Shown here one piece after another: positions 26,501 through 41,400 of a stretch of DNA of 64,000 bases. Source of the DNA: Ptiloglossa arizonensis (taxonomy: Eukaryota; Arthropoda; Insecta; Hymenoptera; Colletidae). The DNA lies in the NCBI RefSeq assembly GCF_051014685.1, contig NW_027478439.1, positions 310,001 to 374,000 of the forward strand. Reading direction: 5' to 3'. Numbering within the stretch: the first letter of the stretch is position 1; every line of letters begins with the position of its first letter. The position numbers and the translations under genes are program-made. The notes below the pieces were generated by a model. That model was given only the letters and a program-made list of their open reading frames with translations, made no database searches and was not told the origin of the DNA.

Positions 26501-27690
26501 AGTTTGAAGCTAAGAAATGGTTGATAGGACCACAAACTTTTCGCACTTCTGCTGCGACTAACGCTTATCCAGAATGGCCTAGGGAAAAAATACACATCCC
26601 GATGTAATCGGGAGAGTTTCTACTTTCAGATGCAATAGGAATTTTTGGGTTTGATCAATCCGTTCGCGAGATATGGGAGTTCGAAGCTAAGAAATAGTTG
26701 AGAAGACAAGAAATTTTTCGCAATTCTGCTTCTCCAAACGCATGACCAGAATGGCCTAGGGACAAAATACACATACCGTTGTAATCGGGAGAGTTTCTAC
26801 TTTCAGATGCAATAGTAATTTTTGGGTTTGGTCAATCCGTTCGCGAGGTATGGGAGCTTGAAGCTAAGAAATAATTGAGAAGACAAAAAATTTTGCGCAC
26901 TGCTGTTGCTCCAAACGCTTAACCAGAATGCCCGCGGGAATAAATACACATACCGTTGCAATCGGGTGAGTTTCTACATCCAGACGCAACAGGAATATTT
27001 GGGTTTGGTCAATCCATTCGCGAGATATGGGAGTTCGAAGCTAAGAAATGGTTGAGAACACAACAAATTTTGCGCAGTTCTGCTGCTCCAAACGCTTAAC
27101 CAGAAGGGCCTAGGAAAAAAATACACATACCGTTGTAATCGGGAGAGTTTCTACTTTCAGATGCAATAGGAATTTTTGGCTTTAGTCAATCCGTTCGCGA
27201 TATATGGGAGTTTGAAGCTAAGAAATGGTTGGGAAGGCAACAAATTTTGCGCATTTCTGCTGCTCCAAACGCTTAACCAGAATAACCTAGGGAAAAAATA
27301 CACATATCGTTGTTATCGGGCGAGTTCCTACTTTCAGACGCAACAGGAATTTTTGGGTTTGGTCAATCCATTCGCGAGATATGGGAGCTTGAAGCTAAGA
27401 AATGGTCGAGCAGACAACAAATTTTTCCCAATTCTGCTGATCCAAACGCTTAACCAGAATGGCCTAGGGGAAAAATACACATACCGTTGTAATCGGGCGA
27501 GTTTCTACTTTCAGATGTAAGAGGAATTTTTGGGTTTGGTCAATCCGTTCGCGAGATATGGGAGTTTGAAGCTAAGAAATGGTTGAGCAGACAACAAATT
27601 TTTCTCCATTCTGCTGCTCCAAACGCTAAACCAGAATGGACTAGGGAAAAAATACACATACCGTTGTAAACGGGCGAGTTTCTACTTTCA
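23540..27690 (+). repeat. Module of about 3 monomers recurring four times in B
   Basis: A run of linked variants (gaataacctaggg, tatcgttgttatcggg, gagttcctac, ccattcgcg, ggtcgagcag, ctgatccaaac, ggggaaaaatac, gatgtaa, ctccattctg, cgctaaaccag, ggactaggg) occurs at about 23,540-23,950, 25,140-25,550, 26,021-26,430 and 27,262-27,690. The ctag of ggactaggg lies at 23,921, 25,517, 26,402 and 27,641, giving spacings of 1596, 885 and 1239 bp, close to 9, 5 and 7 monomers. The irregular spacing implies copying into the array in register rather than simple tandem growth. Confidence 0.85.
24338..24347 (+). repeat. Expanded poly-T tract (T10 instead of T5)
   Basis: The T5 run at monomer positions 98-102 is ten T here, followed by the usual gggtttgg. 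Nearby monomers also carry small indels: ctgctcctgctcc (+3) near 24,068, a shortened atcggagag near 24,131, a shortened acgcacagg near 24,153, and a shortened A-run near 24,283. This may be polymerase slippage or homopolymer miscalling. Confidence 0.8.
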
Positions 27691-27739
27691 GATGCAATAG
27701 GAATTTTTGTGTTTGGTCAATCCTTTCGCGGGATATGTG

Positions 27740-28801
27740 AGTTTGAAGCTAAGAAATGGTTGAGCCGACAACAAATTTTTCCCAATTCTGCTGCTCCAAA
27801 CGCTTAACCACAATTGCCTAGGGAAAAAATACACATACCTTTGTAATCGAGAGAGTTTCTTCTTTCAGACGCAACAGGAATTTTTGTGTTTGGTCAATCC
27901 GTTCGCGAGATATGGGAGTTTGAAGCTAAGAAATGGTTGAGGAGACAACAAATTTTGCGCACTTCTGTTGCTCCAAACGCTTAACCAGAATAACCTAGGG
28001 AAAAAATACACATACCGTTGTCATCGGGAGAGTTTCTACTTTCAGACGCAGCAGGTATTTTTGGGTTTGGTCAATCCGTTCACGAGATATGTGAGTTTGA
28101 AGCTAAGAAATGGTTGAGCCGACAACAAATTTTTCCCAATTCTGCTGCTCCAAACGCTTAACCACAATTGCCTAGGGAAAAAATACACATACCTTTGTAA
28201 TCGAGAGAGTTTCTTCTTTCAGACGCAACAGGAATTTTTGTGTTTGGTCAATCCGTTCGCGAGATATGGGAGTTTGAAGCTAAGAAATGGTTGAGGAGAC
28301 AACAAATTTTGCGCACTTCTGTTGCTCCAAACGCTTAACCAGAATAACCTAGGGAAAAAATACACATACCGTTGTCATCGGGAGAGTTTCTACTTTCAGA
28401 CGCAGCAGGTATTTTTGGGTTTGGTCAATCCGTTCGCGAGATATGGGAGTTTGAAGCTAAGAAATGGTTGGGAAGGCAACAAATTTTGCGCATTTCTGCT
28501 GCTCCAAACGCTTAACCACAATTGCCTAGGGAAAAAATACACATACCTTTGTAATCGAGAGAGTTTCTTCTTTCAGACGCAACAGGAATTTTTGTGTTTG
28601 GTCAATCCGTTCGCGAGATATGGGAGTTTGAATCTAAGAAATGGTTGAGGAGACAACAAATTTTGCGCACTTCTGTTGCTCCAAACGCTTAACCAGAATA
28701 ACCTAGGGAAAAAATACACATACCGTTGTCATCGGGAGAGTTTCTACTTTCAGACGCAGCAGGTATTTTTGGGTTTGGTCAATCCGTTCGCGAGATATGG
28801 G
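27740..28801 (+). repeat. Dimer HOR, 354 bp, three copies
   Basis: The variant tcgagagagtttcttc starts at 27,847, 28,201 and 28,555, spaced exactly 354 bp = 2 x 177. One half of the dimer has ccacaattgcc and tcgagagagtttcttc. The other has gttgctcc, gaataacctaggg, gttgtcatcggg and gcagcaggtattt. In the third unit the first-half start (ttgagccgac) is replaced by ttgggaaggc, so the block has been partly converted. Confidence 0.87.
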
Positions 28802-30859
28802 AGTTTGAAGCTAAGAAATGGTTGGGAAGACAACAAATTTTGCGCACTTCTGCTGCTCCAAACGCTTAACCAGAGTGGCTTACGGAAAAAATACACATAC
28901 CGTTGTAATCGGGCGACTTTCTACTTTGAGATGCAATAGGAATTTTGGTGTTTGGTCAACCCTTTCGCGGGATATGGGAGTTTGAAGCTAAGAAATGGTT
29001 GAGAAGACAATAAATTTTTCGCACTTCTGCTGCTACAAACGCTTAACCAGAGTGGCTTACGGAAAAAATACACATACCGATGTAATCGGGAGAGTTTCTA
29101 CTTTCAGACGCAGCAGGTATTTTTGGGTTTGGTCAATCCGTTCACGAGATATGTGAGTTTGAAGCTAAGAAATGGTTGAGCCGACAACAAATTTTTCCCA
29201 ATTCTGCTGCTCCAAACGCTTAACCACAATTGCCTAGGGAAAAAATACACATACCTTTGTAATCGGGCGAGTTCCTACTTTCAGACGCAACAGGAAATTT
29301 TGGGTTTGGTCAATCCGTTCGCGAGATATGGGAGTTTGAACCTAAGAAATGGTTGAGAAGACAACAAATTTTGCGCACTTCTGTTGCTCCAAACGCTTAA
29401 CCAGAATAACCTAGGGAAAAAATACACATATCGTTGTTATCGGGCGAGTTCCTACTTTCAGACGCAACAGGAATTTTTGGGTTTGGTCAATCCATTCGCG
29501 AGATATGGGAGTTTGAAGCTAAGAAATGGTTGAGCAGACAACAAATTTTTCCCAATTCTGCTGCTCCAAACGCTTAACCAGAATGGACTAGGGAAAAAAT
29601 ACACATACCATTGTAATCGGGAGAGTTTCTTCTTTCAGACGCAATAGTAATTTTTGGGTTTGGTCAATCCGTTCGCGAGATATGGGAGTTTGAATCTAAG
29701 AAATGGTTGAGAAGCAAACAAATTTTGCGCACTTCTGCTGCTCCAAACGCTTAACCAGAATGACCTAGGGAAAAAATACACATGCCGTTGTAATCGGGAG
29801 AGTCTCTACTTTCAGACGCAACAGGAATTTTTGGGTTTGGTCAATCCGTTCGCGAGATATGGGAGTTTGAATCTAAGAAATGGTTGAGAAGACTTCAAAT
29901 TTTTCGCACTTCTGCTGCTCCAAACGTTTGACTAGAATGGCCTGGGGAAAAAATACACATACCGTTGTAATCGGGCGAGTTTCTACTTTCAGATGCAATA
30001 GGAATTTTTGGCTTTGTTCAATCCGTTCGCGATATATGGTAGATAGAAACTAAGAAATGGTTGGGAAGGCAACAAATTTTGCGCATTTCTGCTGCTCCAA
30101 ACGCATATCCAGAATGGCCCAGGGAAAAAATATGCCTACCTTTGTAATCGGGAGAGTTTCTACTTTCAGGTGCAATAGGAATTTTTGGCTTTGTTCAATC
30201 CGTTCGCGATATATGGGAGTTCGAAGCTAAGAAATGGTTGAGAAGACAAGAAATTTTTCGCACTTCTGCTGCTCCAAACGTCTGACCAAAATGGCCTAGG
30301 GACAAAATACACATACCGTTGTAATCGGGAGAGTTTCTACATTCAGACGAAGCAGGAATTTTTGGGTTTGGTCAATCCGTTCGCGAGATATGGGAGTTTG
30401 AAGTTAAGAAATGGTTGAGAAGACAACAAATTTTGCGCAGTTCTGCTGCTCCAAACGCTTAACCGGAATGACCTAGGGAAAAAATACACATGCCGTTGTA
30501 ATCGGGCAAGTTCCTACTTTCAGACGCAACAGGAATTTTTGGGTTTGGTCTATCCGTTCGCGAGATATGGGCGTTTGAAGCTAAGAAATGGTTGAGAAGG
30601 CAACAAATTTCTCGCAATTCTGCTGCTCCAAACGCTTAACCAGAATGGCCTAGGGACAAAATACAAATACCGTTGTAATCGGGCTAGTTTCTACTTTCAG
30701 ACGCAGCAGGAGTTTTTGGGCTTGGTCAATCCGTTCGCGAGATATGGGAGTTTGAAGCTAAGAAATGGATGAGAAGGCAACAAATTTTTCGCAATTCTGC
30801 TGCTCCAAACGCTTAACCAGAATGGCCTAGGGAAGAAATACACATACCGTTGTAATCGG

Positions 30860-32275
30860 GCGAGCTTCTACTTTCAGATGCAATAGTAATTTTTGGGTTT
30901 GGTCAATCCGTTCGCGAGATATGGGAGCTTGAATCTAAGAAATAATTGAGAAGACAAAAAATTTTGCGCACTGCTGTTGCTCCAAACGCTTAACCAGAAT
31001 GCCCGCGGCAATAAATACACATACCGTTGCAATCGGGTGAGTTTCTACATCCAGACGCAACAGAAATATTTGGGTTTGGTCAATCCATTCGCGAGATATG
31101 GGTGTTCGAAGCTAAGAAATGGTTGAGAACACAACAAATTTTGCGCAGTTCTGCTGCTCCAAACGCTTAACCAGAAGGGCCTAGGAAAAAAATACACATA
31201 CCGTTGTAATCGGGAGAGTTTCTACTTTCAGATGCAATAGGAATTTTTGGCTTTAGTCAATCCGTTCGCGATATATCGGAGTTTGAAGCTAAGAAATGGT
31301 TGGGAAGGCAACAAATTTTGCGCATTTCTGCTGCTCCAAACGCTTAACCAGAATGGCCCAGGGAAAAAATACACATACCGTTGTAATCGGGCGAGTTTCT
31401 ACTTTCAGATGCAATAGGAATTTTTGGGTTTGATCAATCCGTTCGCGAGATATGGGAGTTCGAAGCTAAGAAATACTTGAGAAGACAAGAAATTTTTCGC
31501 AATTCTGCTTCTCCAAACGCATGACCAGAATGGCCTAGGGACAAAATACACATACCGTTGTAATCGGGAGAGTTTCTACTTTCAGATGCAATAGTAATTT
31601 TTGGGTTTGGTCAATCCGTTCGCGAGGTATGGGAGCTTGAAGCTAAGAAATAATTGAGAAGACAAAAAATTTTGCGCACTGCTGTTGCTCCAAACGCTTA
31701 ACGAGAATGCCCGCGGGAATAAATACACATACCGTTGCAATCGGGTGAGTTTCTACATCCAGACGCAACAGGAATATTTGGGTTTGGTCAATCCATTCGC
31801 GAGATATGGGAGTTCGAAGCTAAGAAATGGTTGAGAACACAACAAATTTTGCGCAGTTCTGCTGCTCCAAACGCTTAACCAGAAGGGCCTAGGAAAAAAA
31901 TACACATACCGTTGTAATCGGGAGAGTTTCTACTTTCAGATGCAATAGGAATTTTTGGCTTTAGTCAATCCGTTCGCGATATATGAGAGTTTGAAGCTAA
32001 GAAATGGTTGGGAAGGCAACAAATTTTGCGCATTTCTGCTGCTCCAAACGCTTAACCAGAATGGCCTAGGGAAAAAATACACATACCGTTGTAATCGGGC
32101 GAGTTTCTACTTTCAGATGCAATATGAATTTTTGGGTTTGATCATTCCGTTCGCGAGATATGGGAGTTCGAAGCTAAGAAATAGTTGGGAAGACAAGAAA
32201 TTTTTCGCACTTCTGCTGCTCCAAACGCATGACCACAATGGCCTAGGGAAAAAATACACATACCTTTGTAATCGG
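30860..32275 (+). repeat. 4-mer tandem duplication in B, 2 x 708 bp
   Basis: The variant monomer with ggagcttga, gaaataattgag, gacaaaaaatttt and ctgctgttgctcc has its tcgcga at 30,912 and 31,620, 708 bp apart = 4 x 177. It is followed in both by ccgcgg, ccgttgcaatcgggtgag, ctacatccagac and aatatttggg. The 31.4-32.0 kb copy also matches 26,640-27,260 at offset 4779 (27 monomers). Further copies of the diagnostic monomer have their tcgcga at 36,575 and 40,467. Confidence 0.85.
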
Positions 32276-35200
32276 GAGAGTCTCTACTTTCAGACGCACC
32301 AGGAATTTTTGGGTTTGGTCAATCCGTTCGCGAGATATGGGTGTTTGAAGCTAAGAAATGGTTGAGAAGACAACGAATTTTGCGCACTTCTGCTGCTCCA
32401 AACGCTTAACCAGAATGACCTAGGGAAAAAGTACACATACCGTTGTAATGGGGCGAGTTCCTACTTTCAGACGCAACAGGAATTTTTGGGTTTGGTCAAT
32501 CCATTCGCGAGATATGGGAGTTTGAAGCTGAGAAATGGTTGAGCCGACAACAAATTTTTCCCAATTCTGCTGCTCCAAACGCTTAACCACAATTGCCTAG
32601 GGAAAAAATACACATACCTTTGTAATCGGGAGAGTTTCTTCTTTCAGACGCAACAGGAATTTTTGTGTTTGGTCAATCCGTTCGCGAGATATGGGAGTTT
32701 GAAGCTAAGAAATGGTTGAGGAGACAACAAATTTTGCGCTCTTCTGCTGCTCCAAACGCTTAACCGGAATGACCTAGGGAAAAAATACACATGCCGTTGT
32801 AATCGGGCGAGTTCCTACTTTCAGACGCAACAGGAATTTTTGGGTTTGGTCTATCCATTCGCGAGATATGGGAGTTTGAAGCTAAGAAATGGTTGAGCAG
32901 ACAACAAATTTTTCGCACTTCTGCTGCTCCAAACGCATGACCACAATGGCCTAGGGAAAAAATACACATACCTTTGTAATCGGGAGACTCTCTACTTTCA
33001 GACGCAGCAGGAATTTTTGGGTTTGGTCAATCCGTTCGCGAGATATGGGTGTTTGAAGCTAAGAAATGGTTGAGAAGACAACGAATTTTGCGCACTTCTG
33101 CTGCTCCAAACGCTTAACCAGAATCACCTAGGGAAAAAGTACACATACCGTTGTAATGGGGCGAGTTCCTACTTTCAGACGCAACACGAATTTTTGGGTT
33201 TGGTCAATCCATTCGCGAGATATGGGAGTTTGAAGCTGAGAAATGGTTGAGCCGACAGCAAATTTTTCTCCATTCTGCTGCTCCAAACGCTTAACCAGAA
33301 TGACCTAGGGAAAAAATACACATGCCGTTGTAATCGGGCGAGTTCCTACTTTCAGACGCAACAGGAATTTTTGGATTTGGTCTATCCATTCGCGAGATAT
33401 GGGAGTTTGAAGCTAAGAAATGGTTGAGGAGACAACAAATTTTGCGCACTTCTGCTGCTCCAAACGCTTAACCGGAATGACCTAGGGAAAAAATACACAT
33501 GCCGTTGTAATCAGCGAGTTCCTACTTTCAGACGCAACAGGAATTTTTGGGTTTGGTCAATCCATTCGCGAGATATGGGAGTTTGAAGCTAAGAAATGGT
33601 TGAGCAGACAACAAATTTTTCCCAATTCTGCTGATCCAAACGCTTAACCACAATGGCCTAGGGAAAAAATACACATACCTTTGTAATCGGAAGAGTCTCT
33701 ACTTTCAGACGCAACAGGAATTTTTGGGTTTGGTCAATCCGTTCGCGAGATATGCGTGTTTGAAGCTAAGAAATGGTTGAGAAGACATCAAATTTTTCGC
33801 ATTTCTGCTGCTCCAAACGTTTGACTAGAATCGCCTGGGGAAAAAATACACATAGCGTTGTAATCGGGCGAGTTTCTACTTTCAGATGCAATAGGAATTT
33901 TTGGCTTTGTTCAATCCGTTCGCGATATATGGGAGATAAAAACTAAGAAATGGTTGGGAAGGCATAAAATTTTGCGCATTTCTGCTGCTCCAAACGCATA
34001 TCCAGAATGGCTCAGGGAAAAAGTATACCTACCGTTGTAATCGGGAGAGTTTCTACTTTCAGGTGCAATAGGAATTTTTGGCTTTGTTCAATCCGTTCGC
34101 GATATATGGGAGTTCGAAGCTAAGAAATGGTTGAGAAGACAAGAAATTTTTCGCAATTCTGCTGCTCCAAACGTATGACCAAAATGGCCTAGGGACAAAA
34201 TACACATACCGTTGTAATCGGGAGAGTTTCTACATTCAGACGAAGCAGGAATTTTTGGGTTTGGTCAATCCGTTCGCGAGATATGGGAGTTTGCAGTTAA
34301 GAAATGGTAGAGAAGACAACAAATTTTGCGCACTTCTGCTGCTCCAAACGCTTAACCGGAATGACCTAGGGAAAAAATACACATGCCGTTGTAATCGGGC
34401 GAGTTCCTACTTTCAGACGCAACAGGAATTTTTGGGTTTGGTCTATCCGTTCGCGAGATATGGGCGTTTGAAGCTAAGAAATGGTTGAGGAGGCAACAAA
34501 TTTCTCGCAATTCTGCTGCTCCAAACGCTTAACCAGAATGGCCCAGGGACAAAATACAAATACCGCTGTAATCGGGCTAGTTTCTACTTTCAGACGCAGC
34601 AGGAGTTTTTGGGCTTGGTCAATCCGTTCGCGAGATATGGGAGTTTGAAGCTAAGAAATGGTTGAGCAGACAACAAATTTTTCGCACTTCTGCTGCTCCT
34701 TACGCATGACCACAATGGCCTAGGGAAAAAATACACATACCTTTGTAATCGGGAGAGTCTCTACTTTCAGACGCAGCAGGAATTTTTGGGTTTGGTCAAT
34801 CCGTTCGCGAGATATGGGTGTTTGAAGCTAAGAAATGGTTGAGAAGACAACGAATTTTGCGCACTTCTGCTCCTCCAAACGCTTAACCAGAATGACCTAG
34901 GGAAAAAGTACACATACCGTTGTAATGGGGCGAGTTCCTACTTGCAGACGCAGCAGGAATTTTTGGGCTTGGTCAATCCGTTCGCGAGATATGGGAGTTT
35001 CAAGCTAAGAAATGGATGAGAAGGCAACAAATTTTTCGCAAATTCTGCTGTTCCAAACGCTTAACCAGAATGGCCCAGGGACAAAATACAAATACAGCTG
35101 TAATCGGGCTAGTTTCTACTTTCAGACGCAGCAGGAGTTTTTGGGCTTGGTCAATCCGTTCGCGAGATATGGGAGTTTGAAGCTAAGAAATGGTTGAGCA

Positions 35201-35429
35201 GACAACAAATTTTTCGCACTTCTGCTGCTCCTTACGCATGACCACAATGGCCTAGGGAAAAAATACACATACCTTTGTAATCGGGAGAGTCTCTACTTTC
35301 AGACGCAGCAGGAATTTTTGGGTTTGGTCAATCCATTCGCGAGATATGGGTGTTTGAAGCTAAGAAATGGTTGAGAAGACATCAAATTTTTCGCACTTCT
35401 GCTGCTCCAAACGTTTGACTTGAATGGCC

Positions 35430-38400
35430 TGGGGAAAAAATACACATACCGTTGTAATCGGGCGAGTTTCTACTTTCAGATGCAATAGGAATTTTTGGCT
35501 TTGTTCAATCCGTTCGCGAGATATGGGAGTTTGAATCTAAGAAATGGTTGAGAAGCAAACAAATTTTGCGCACTTCTGCTGCTCCAAACGCTTTACCAGA
35601 ATGGCTTGCGGAAAAAATACACCAGCCTTTGTAATCGGGCGAGTTTCTACTTTCAGACGCAGCAGGAATATTTGGGTTTGGTCAATCCGTTCGCGAGATA
35701 TGGGAGTTTGAAGCTAAGAAATGGTTGGGAAGGCAACAAATTTTTCGCACGTCTGCTGCTCCAAACGCTTAACCACAATGGCCTAGGGAAAAAATACACA
35801 TACCTTTGTAATCGGGAGAGTCTCTACTTTCAGACGCAGCAGGAATTTTTGGGTTTGGTCAATCCGTTCGCGAGATATGGGTGTTTGAAGCTAAGAAATG
35901 GTTGAGAAGACATCAAATTTTTCGCACTTCTGCTGCTCCAAACGTTTGACTAGAATGGCCTGGGGAAAAAATACACATACCGTTGTAATCGGGCGAGTTT
36001 CTACTTTCAGATGCAATAGGAATTTTTGGCTTTGTTCAATCCGTTCGCGATATATGGGAGATAGAAACTAAGAAATGGTTGGGAAGGCAACAAATTTTGC
36101 GCATTTCTGCTGCTCCAAACGCATATCCAGAATGGCCCAGGGAAAAAATATACCTACCGTTGTAATCGGGAGAGTTTCTACTTTCAGGTGCAATAGGAAT
36201 TTTTGGCTTTGTTCAATCCGTTCGCGATATATGGGAGTTCGAAGCTAGAAATGGTTGAGAAGACAAGAAATTTTTCGCACTTCTGCTGCTCCAAACGTAT
36301 GACCAGAATGGCCTAGGGAAAAAATACACATGCCGTTGTAATCGGGCGAGTTCCTACTTTCAGACGCAGCAGGAGTTTTTGGGCTTGGCCAATCCGTTAG
36401 CGAGATATGGGAGTTTGAAGCTAAGAAATGGTTGAGCAGACAACAAATTTTTCGCACTTCTGCTGCTCCAAACGCATGACCACAATGGCCTAGGGAAGAA
36501 ATACACATACCGTTGTAATCGGGCGAGCTTCTACTTTCAGATGCAATAGTAATTTTTGGGTTTGGTCAATCCGTTCGCGAGGTATGGGAGCTTGAAGCTA
36601 AGAAATAATTGAGAAGACAAAAAATTTTGCGCACTGCTGTTGCTCCAAACGCTTAACCAGAATGCCCGCGGGAATAAATACACATACCGTTGCAATCGGG
36701 AGAGTTTCTACATCCAGACGCAACAGGAATATTTGGGTTTGGTCAATCCATTCGCGAGATATGGGAGTTCGAAGCTAAGAAATGGTTGAGAACACAACAA
36801 ATTTTGCGCAGTTCTGCTGCTCCAAGCGCTTAACCAGAAGGGCCTAGGAAAAAAATACACATACCGTTGTAATCGGGAGAGTTTCTACTTTCAGATGCAA
36901 TAGGAATTTTTGGCTTTAGTCAATCCGTTCGCGATATATGGGAGTTTGAAGCTAAGAAATGGTTGGGAAGGCAACAAATTTTGCGCATTTCTGCTGCTCC
37001 AAACGCTTAACCAGAATGGCCCAGGGAAAAAATACACATACCGTTGTAATCGGGCGAGTTTCTACTTTCAGATGCAATATGAATTTTTGGGTTTGATCAT
37101 TCCGTTCGCGAGATATGGGAGTTCGAAGCTAAGAAATAGTTGGGAAGACAACGAATTTTGCGCACTTCTGCTGCTCCAAACGCTTAACCAGAATGACCTA
37201 GGGAAAAAGTACACATACCGTTGTAATGGGGCGAGTTCCTACTTTCAGGCGCAACAGGAATTTTTGGGTTTGGTCAATCCATTCGCGAGATATGGGAGTT
37301 TGAAGCTGAGAAATGGTTGAGCCGACAACAAATTTTTCCCAATTCTGCTGCTCCAAACGCTTAACCACAATTGCCTAGGGAAAAAATACACATACCTTTG
37401 TAATCGGGAGAGTTTCTTCTTTCAGACGCAACAGGAATTTTTGTGTTTGGTCAATCCGTTCGCGAGATATGGGAGTTTGAAGCTAAGAAATGGTTGAGGA
37501 GACAACAAATTTTGCGCACTTCTGCTGCTCCAAACGCTTAACCGGAATGACCTAGGGAAAAAATACACATGCCGTTGTAATCGGGCGAGTTCCTACTTTC
37601 AGACGCAACAGGAATTTTTGGGTTTGGTCTATCCATTCGCGAGATATGGGAGTTTGAAGCTAAGAAATGGTTGAGCAGACAACAAATTTTTCGCACTTCT
37701 GCTGCTCCAAACGCATGACCACAATGGCCTAGGGAAAAAATACACATACCCTTGTAATCGGGAGAGTCTCTACTTTCAGACGCAGCAGGAATTTTTGGGT
37801 TTGGTCAATCCGTTCGCGAGATATGGGTGTTTGAAGCTAAGAAATGGTTGAGAAGACAACGAATTTTGCGCACTTCTGCTGCTCCAAACGCTTAACCAGA
37901 ATGACCTAGGGAAAAAGTACACATACCGTTGTAATGGGGCGAGTTCCTACTTTCAGACGCAACAGGAATTTTTGGGTTTGGTCAATCCATTCGCGAGATA
38001 TGGGAGTTTGAAGCTGAGAAATGGTTGAGCCGACAACAAATTTTTCTCCATTCTGCTGCTCCAAACGCTTAACCAGAATGACCTAGGGAAAAAATACAAA
38101 TGCCGTTGTAATCGGGCGAGTTCCTACTTTCAGACGCAACAGGAATTTTTGGGTTTGGTCTATCCATTCGCGAGATATGGGAGTTTGAAGCTAAGAAATG
38201 GTTGAGGAGACAACAAATTTTGCGCACTTCTGCTGCTCCAAACGCTTAACCGGAATGACCTAGGGAAAAAATACACATGCCGTTGTAATCAGCGAGTTCC
38301 TACTTTCAGACGCAACAGGAATTTTTGGGTTTGGTCAATCCATTCGCGAGATATGGGAGTTTGAAGCTAAGAAATGGTTGAGCAGACAACAAATTTTTCC

Positions 38401-41400
38401 CAATTCTGCTGATCCAAACGCTTAACCAGAATGGCCTAGGGGAAAAATACACATACCGTTGTAATCGGGCGAGTTTCTACTTTCAGATGCAAGAGGAATT
38501 TTTGGGTTTGGTCAATCCGTTCGCGAGATATGGGAGTTTGAAGCTAAGAAATGGTTGAGCAGACAACAAATTTTTCTCCATTCTGCTGCTCCAAACGCTT
38601 AACCAGAATGACCTAGGAAACAAATACACATGCCGTTGTAATCGGGCGAGTTCCTACTTTCAGACGCAACAGGTATTTTTGGGTTTGGTCTATCCATTCG
38701 CGAGATATGGGAGTTTGAAGCTAAAAAATGGTTGAGCAGACAACAAATTTTTCGCATGTCTGCTGCTCCAAACGCTTAACCACAATGGCCTAGGGAAAAA
38801 ATACACATACCCTTGTAATCGGAAGAGTCTCTACTTTCAGACGCAACAGGAATTTTTGGGTTTGGTCAATCCGTTCGCGAGATATGCGTGTTTGAAGCTA
38901 AGAAATGGTTGAGAAGACATCAAATTTTTCGCATTTCTGCTGCTCCAAACGTTTGACTAGAATCGCCTGGGAAAAAAATACACATAGCGTTGTAATCGGG
39001 CGAGTTTCTACTTTCAGATGCAATAGGAATTTTTGGCTTTGTTCAATCCGTTCGCGATATATGGGAGTTCGAAGCTAAGAAATGGTTGAGAAGACAAGAA
39101 ATTTTTCGCAATTCTGCTGCTCCAAACGTATGACCAAAATGGCCTAGGGACAAAATACACATACCGTTGTAATCGGGAGAGTTTCTACATTCAGACGAAG
39201 CAGGAATTTTTGGGTTTGGTCAATCCGTTCGCGAGATATGGGAGTTTGCAGTTAAGAAATGGTAGAGAAGACAACAAATTTTGCGCACTTCTGCTGCTCC
39301 AAACGCTTAACCGGAATGACCTAGGGAAAAAATACACATACCGTTGTAATCGGGCGAGTTTCTACTTTCAGATGCAATAGGAATTTTTGGCTTTGTTCAA
39401 TCCGTTCGCGAGATATGGGAGTTTGAATCTAAGAAATGGTTGAGAAGCAAACAAATTTTGCGCACTTCTGCTGCTCCAAACGCTTTACCAGAATGGCTTG
39501 CGGAAAAAATACACCAGCCTTTGTAATCGGGCGAGTTTCTACTTTCAGACGCAGCAGGAATATTTGGGTTTGGTCAATCCGTTCGCGAGATATGGGAGTT
39601 TGAAGCTAAGAAATGGTTGGGAAGGCAACAAATTTTTCGCATGTCTGCTGCTCCAAACGCTTAACCACAATGGCCTAGGGAAAAAATACACATACCTTTG
39701 TAATCGGGAGAGTCTCTACTTTCAGACGCAGCAGGAATTTTTGGGTTTGGTCAATCCGTTCGCGAGATATGGGTGTTTGAAGCTAAGAAATGGTTGAGAA
39801 GACATCAAATTTTTCGCACTTCTGCTGCTCCAAACGTTTGACTAGAATGGCCTGGGGAAAGAAAACACATACCGTTGTAATCGGGCGAGTTTCTACTTTC
39901 AGATGCAATAGGAATTTTTGGCTTTGTTCAATCCGTTCGCGATATATGGGAGATAGAAACTAAGAAATGGTTGGGAAGGCAACAAATTTTGCGCATTTCT
40001 GCTGCTCCAAACGCATATCCAGAATGGCCCAGGGAAAAAATATACCTACCGTTGTAATCGGGAGAGTTTCTACTTTCAGGTGCAATAGGAATTTTTGGCT
40101 TTGTTCAATCCGTTCGCGATATATGGGAGTTCGAAGCTAGAAATGGTTGAGAAGACAAGAAATTTTTCGCACTTCTGCTGCTCCAAACGTATGACCAGAA
40201 TGGCCTAGGGAAGAAATACACATGCCGTTGTAATCGGGCGAGTTCCTACTTTCAGACGCAGCAGGAGTTTTTGGGCTTGGTCAATCCGTTAGCGAGATAT
40301 GGGAGTTTGAAGCTAAGAAATGGTTGAGGAGACAACAAATTTTTCGCACTTCTGCTGCTCCAAACGCATGACCACAATGGCCTAGGGAAGAAATACACAT
40401 ACCGTTGTAATCGGGCGAGCTTCTACTTTCAGATGCAATAGTAATTTTTGGGTTTGGTCAATCCTTTCGCGAGGTATGGGAGCTTGAAGCTAAGAAATAA
40501 TTGAGAAGACAAAAAATTTTGCGCACTGCTGTTGCTCCAAACGCTTAACCAGAATGCCCGCGGGAATAAATACACATACCGTTGCAATCGGGAGAGTTTC
40601 TACATCCAGACGCAACAGGAATATTTGGGTTTGGTCAATCCATTCGCGAGATATGGGAGTTCGAAGCTAAGAAATGGTTGAGAACACAACAAATTTTGCG
40701 CAGTTCTGCTGCTCCAAGCGCTTAACCAGAAGGGCCTAGGAAAAAAATACACATACCGTTGTAATCGGGAGAGTTTCTACTTTCAGATGCAATAGGAATT
40801 TTTGGCTTTAGTCAATCCGTTCGCGATATATGGGAGTTTGAAGCTAAGAAATGGTTGGGAAGGCAACAAATTTTGCGCATTTCTGCTGCTCCAAACGCTT
40901 AACCAGAATGGCCCAGGGAAAAAATACACATACCGTTGTAATCGGGCGAGTTTCTACTTTCAGATGCAATATGAATTTTTGGGTTTGATCATTCCGTTCG
41001 CGAGATATGGGAGTTCGAAGCTAAGAAATAGTTGGGAAGACAACGAATTTTGCGCACTTCTGCTGCTCCAAACGCTTAACCAGAATGACCTAGGGAAAAA
41101 GTACACATACCGTTGTAATGGGGCGAGTTCCTACTTTCAGGCGCAACAGGAATTTTTGGGTTTGGTCAATCCATTCGCGAGATATGGGAGTTTGAAGCTG
41201 AGAAATGGTTGAGCCGACAACAAATTTTTCCCAATTCTGCTGCTCCAAACGCTTAACCACAATTGCCTAGGGAAAAAATACACATACCTTTGTAATCGGG
41301 AGAGTTTCTTCTTTCAGACGCAACAGGAATTTTTGTGTTTGGTCAATCCGTTCGCGAGATATGGGAGTTTGAAGCTAAGAAATGGTTGAGGAGACAACAA

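Noticed and set aside
31955..32365. Open frames of 60-136 codons on both strands, including repeated 67-, 77- and 136-codon frames, as possible small proteins
   Set aside because: They are the same satellite phase read again and again, mostly from TTG or other alternative starts, ended by one stop fixed in the monomer. There is no ribosome site, promoter, codon bias or family similarity, and both strands are equally open.
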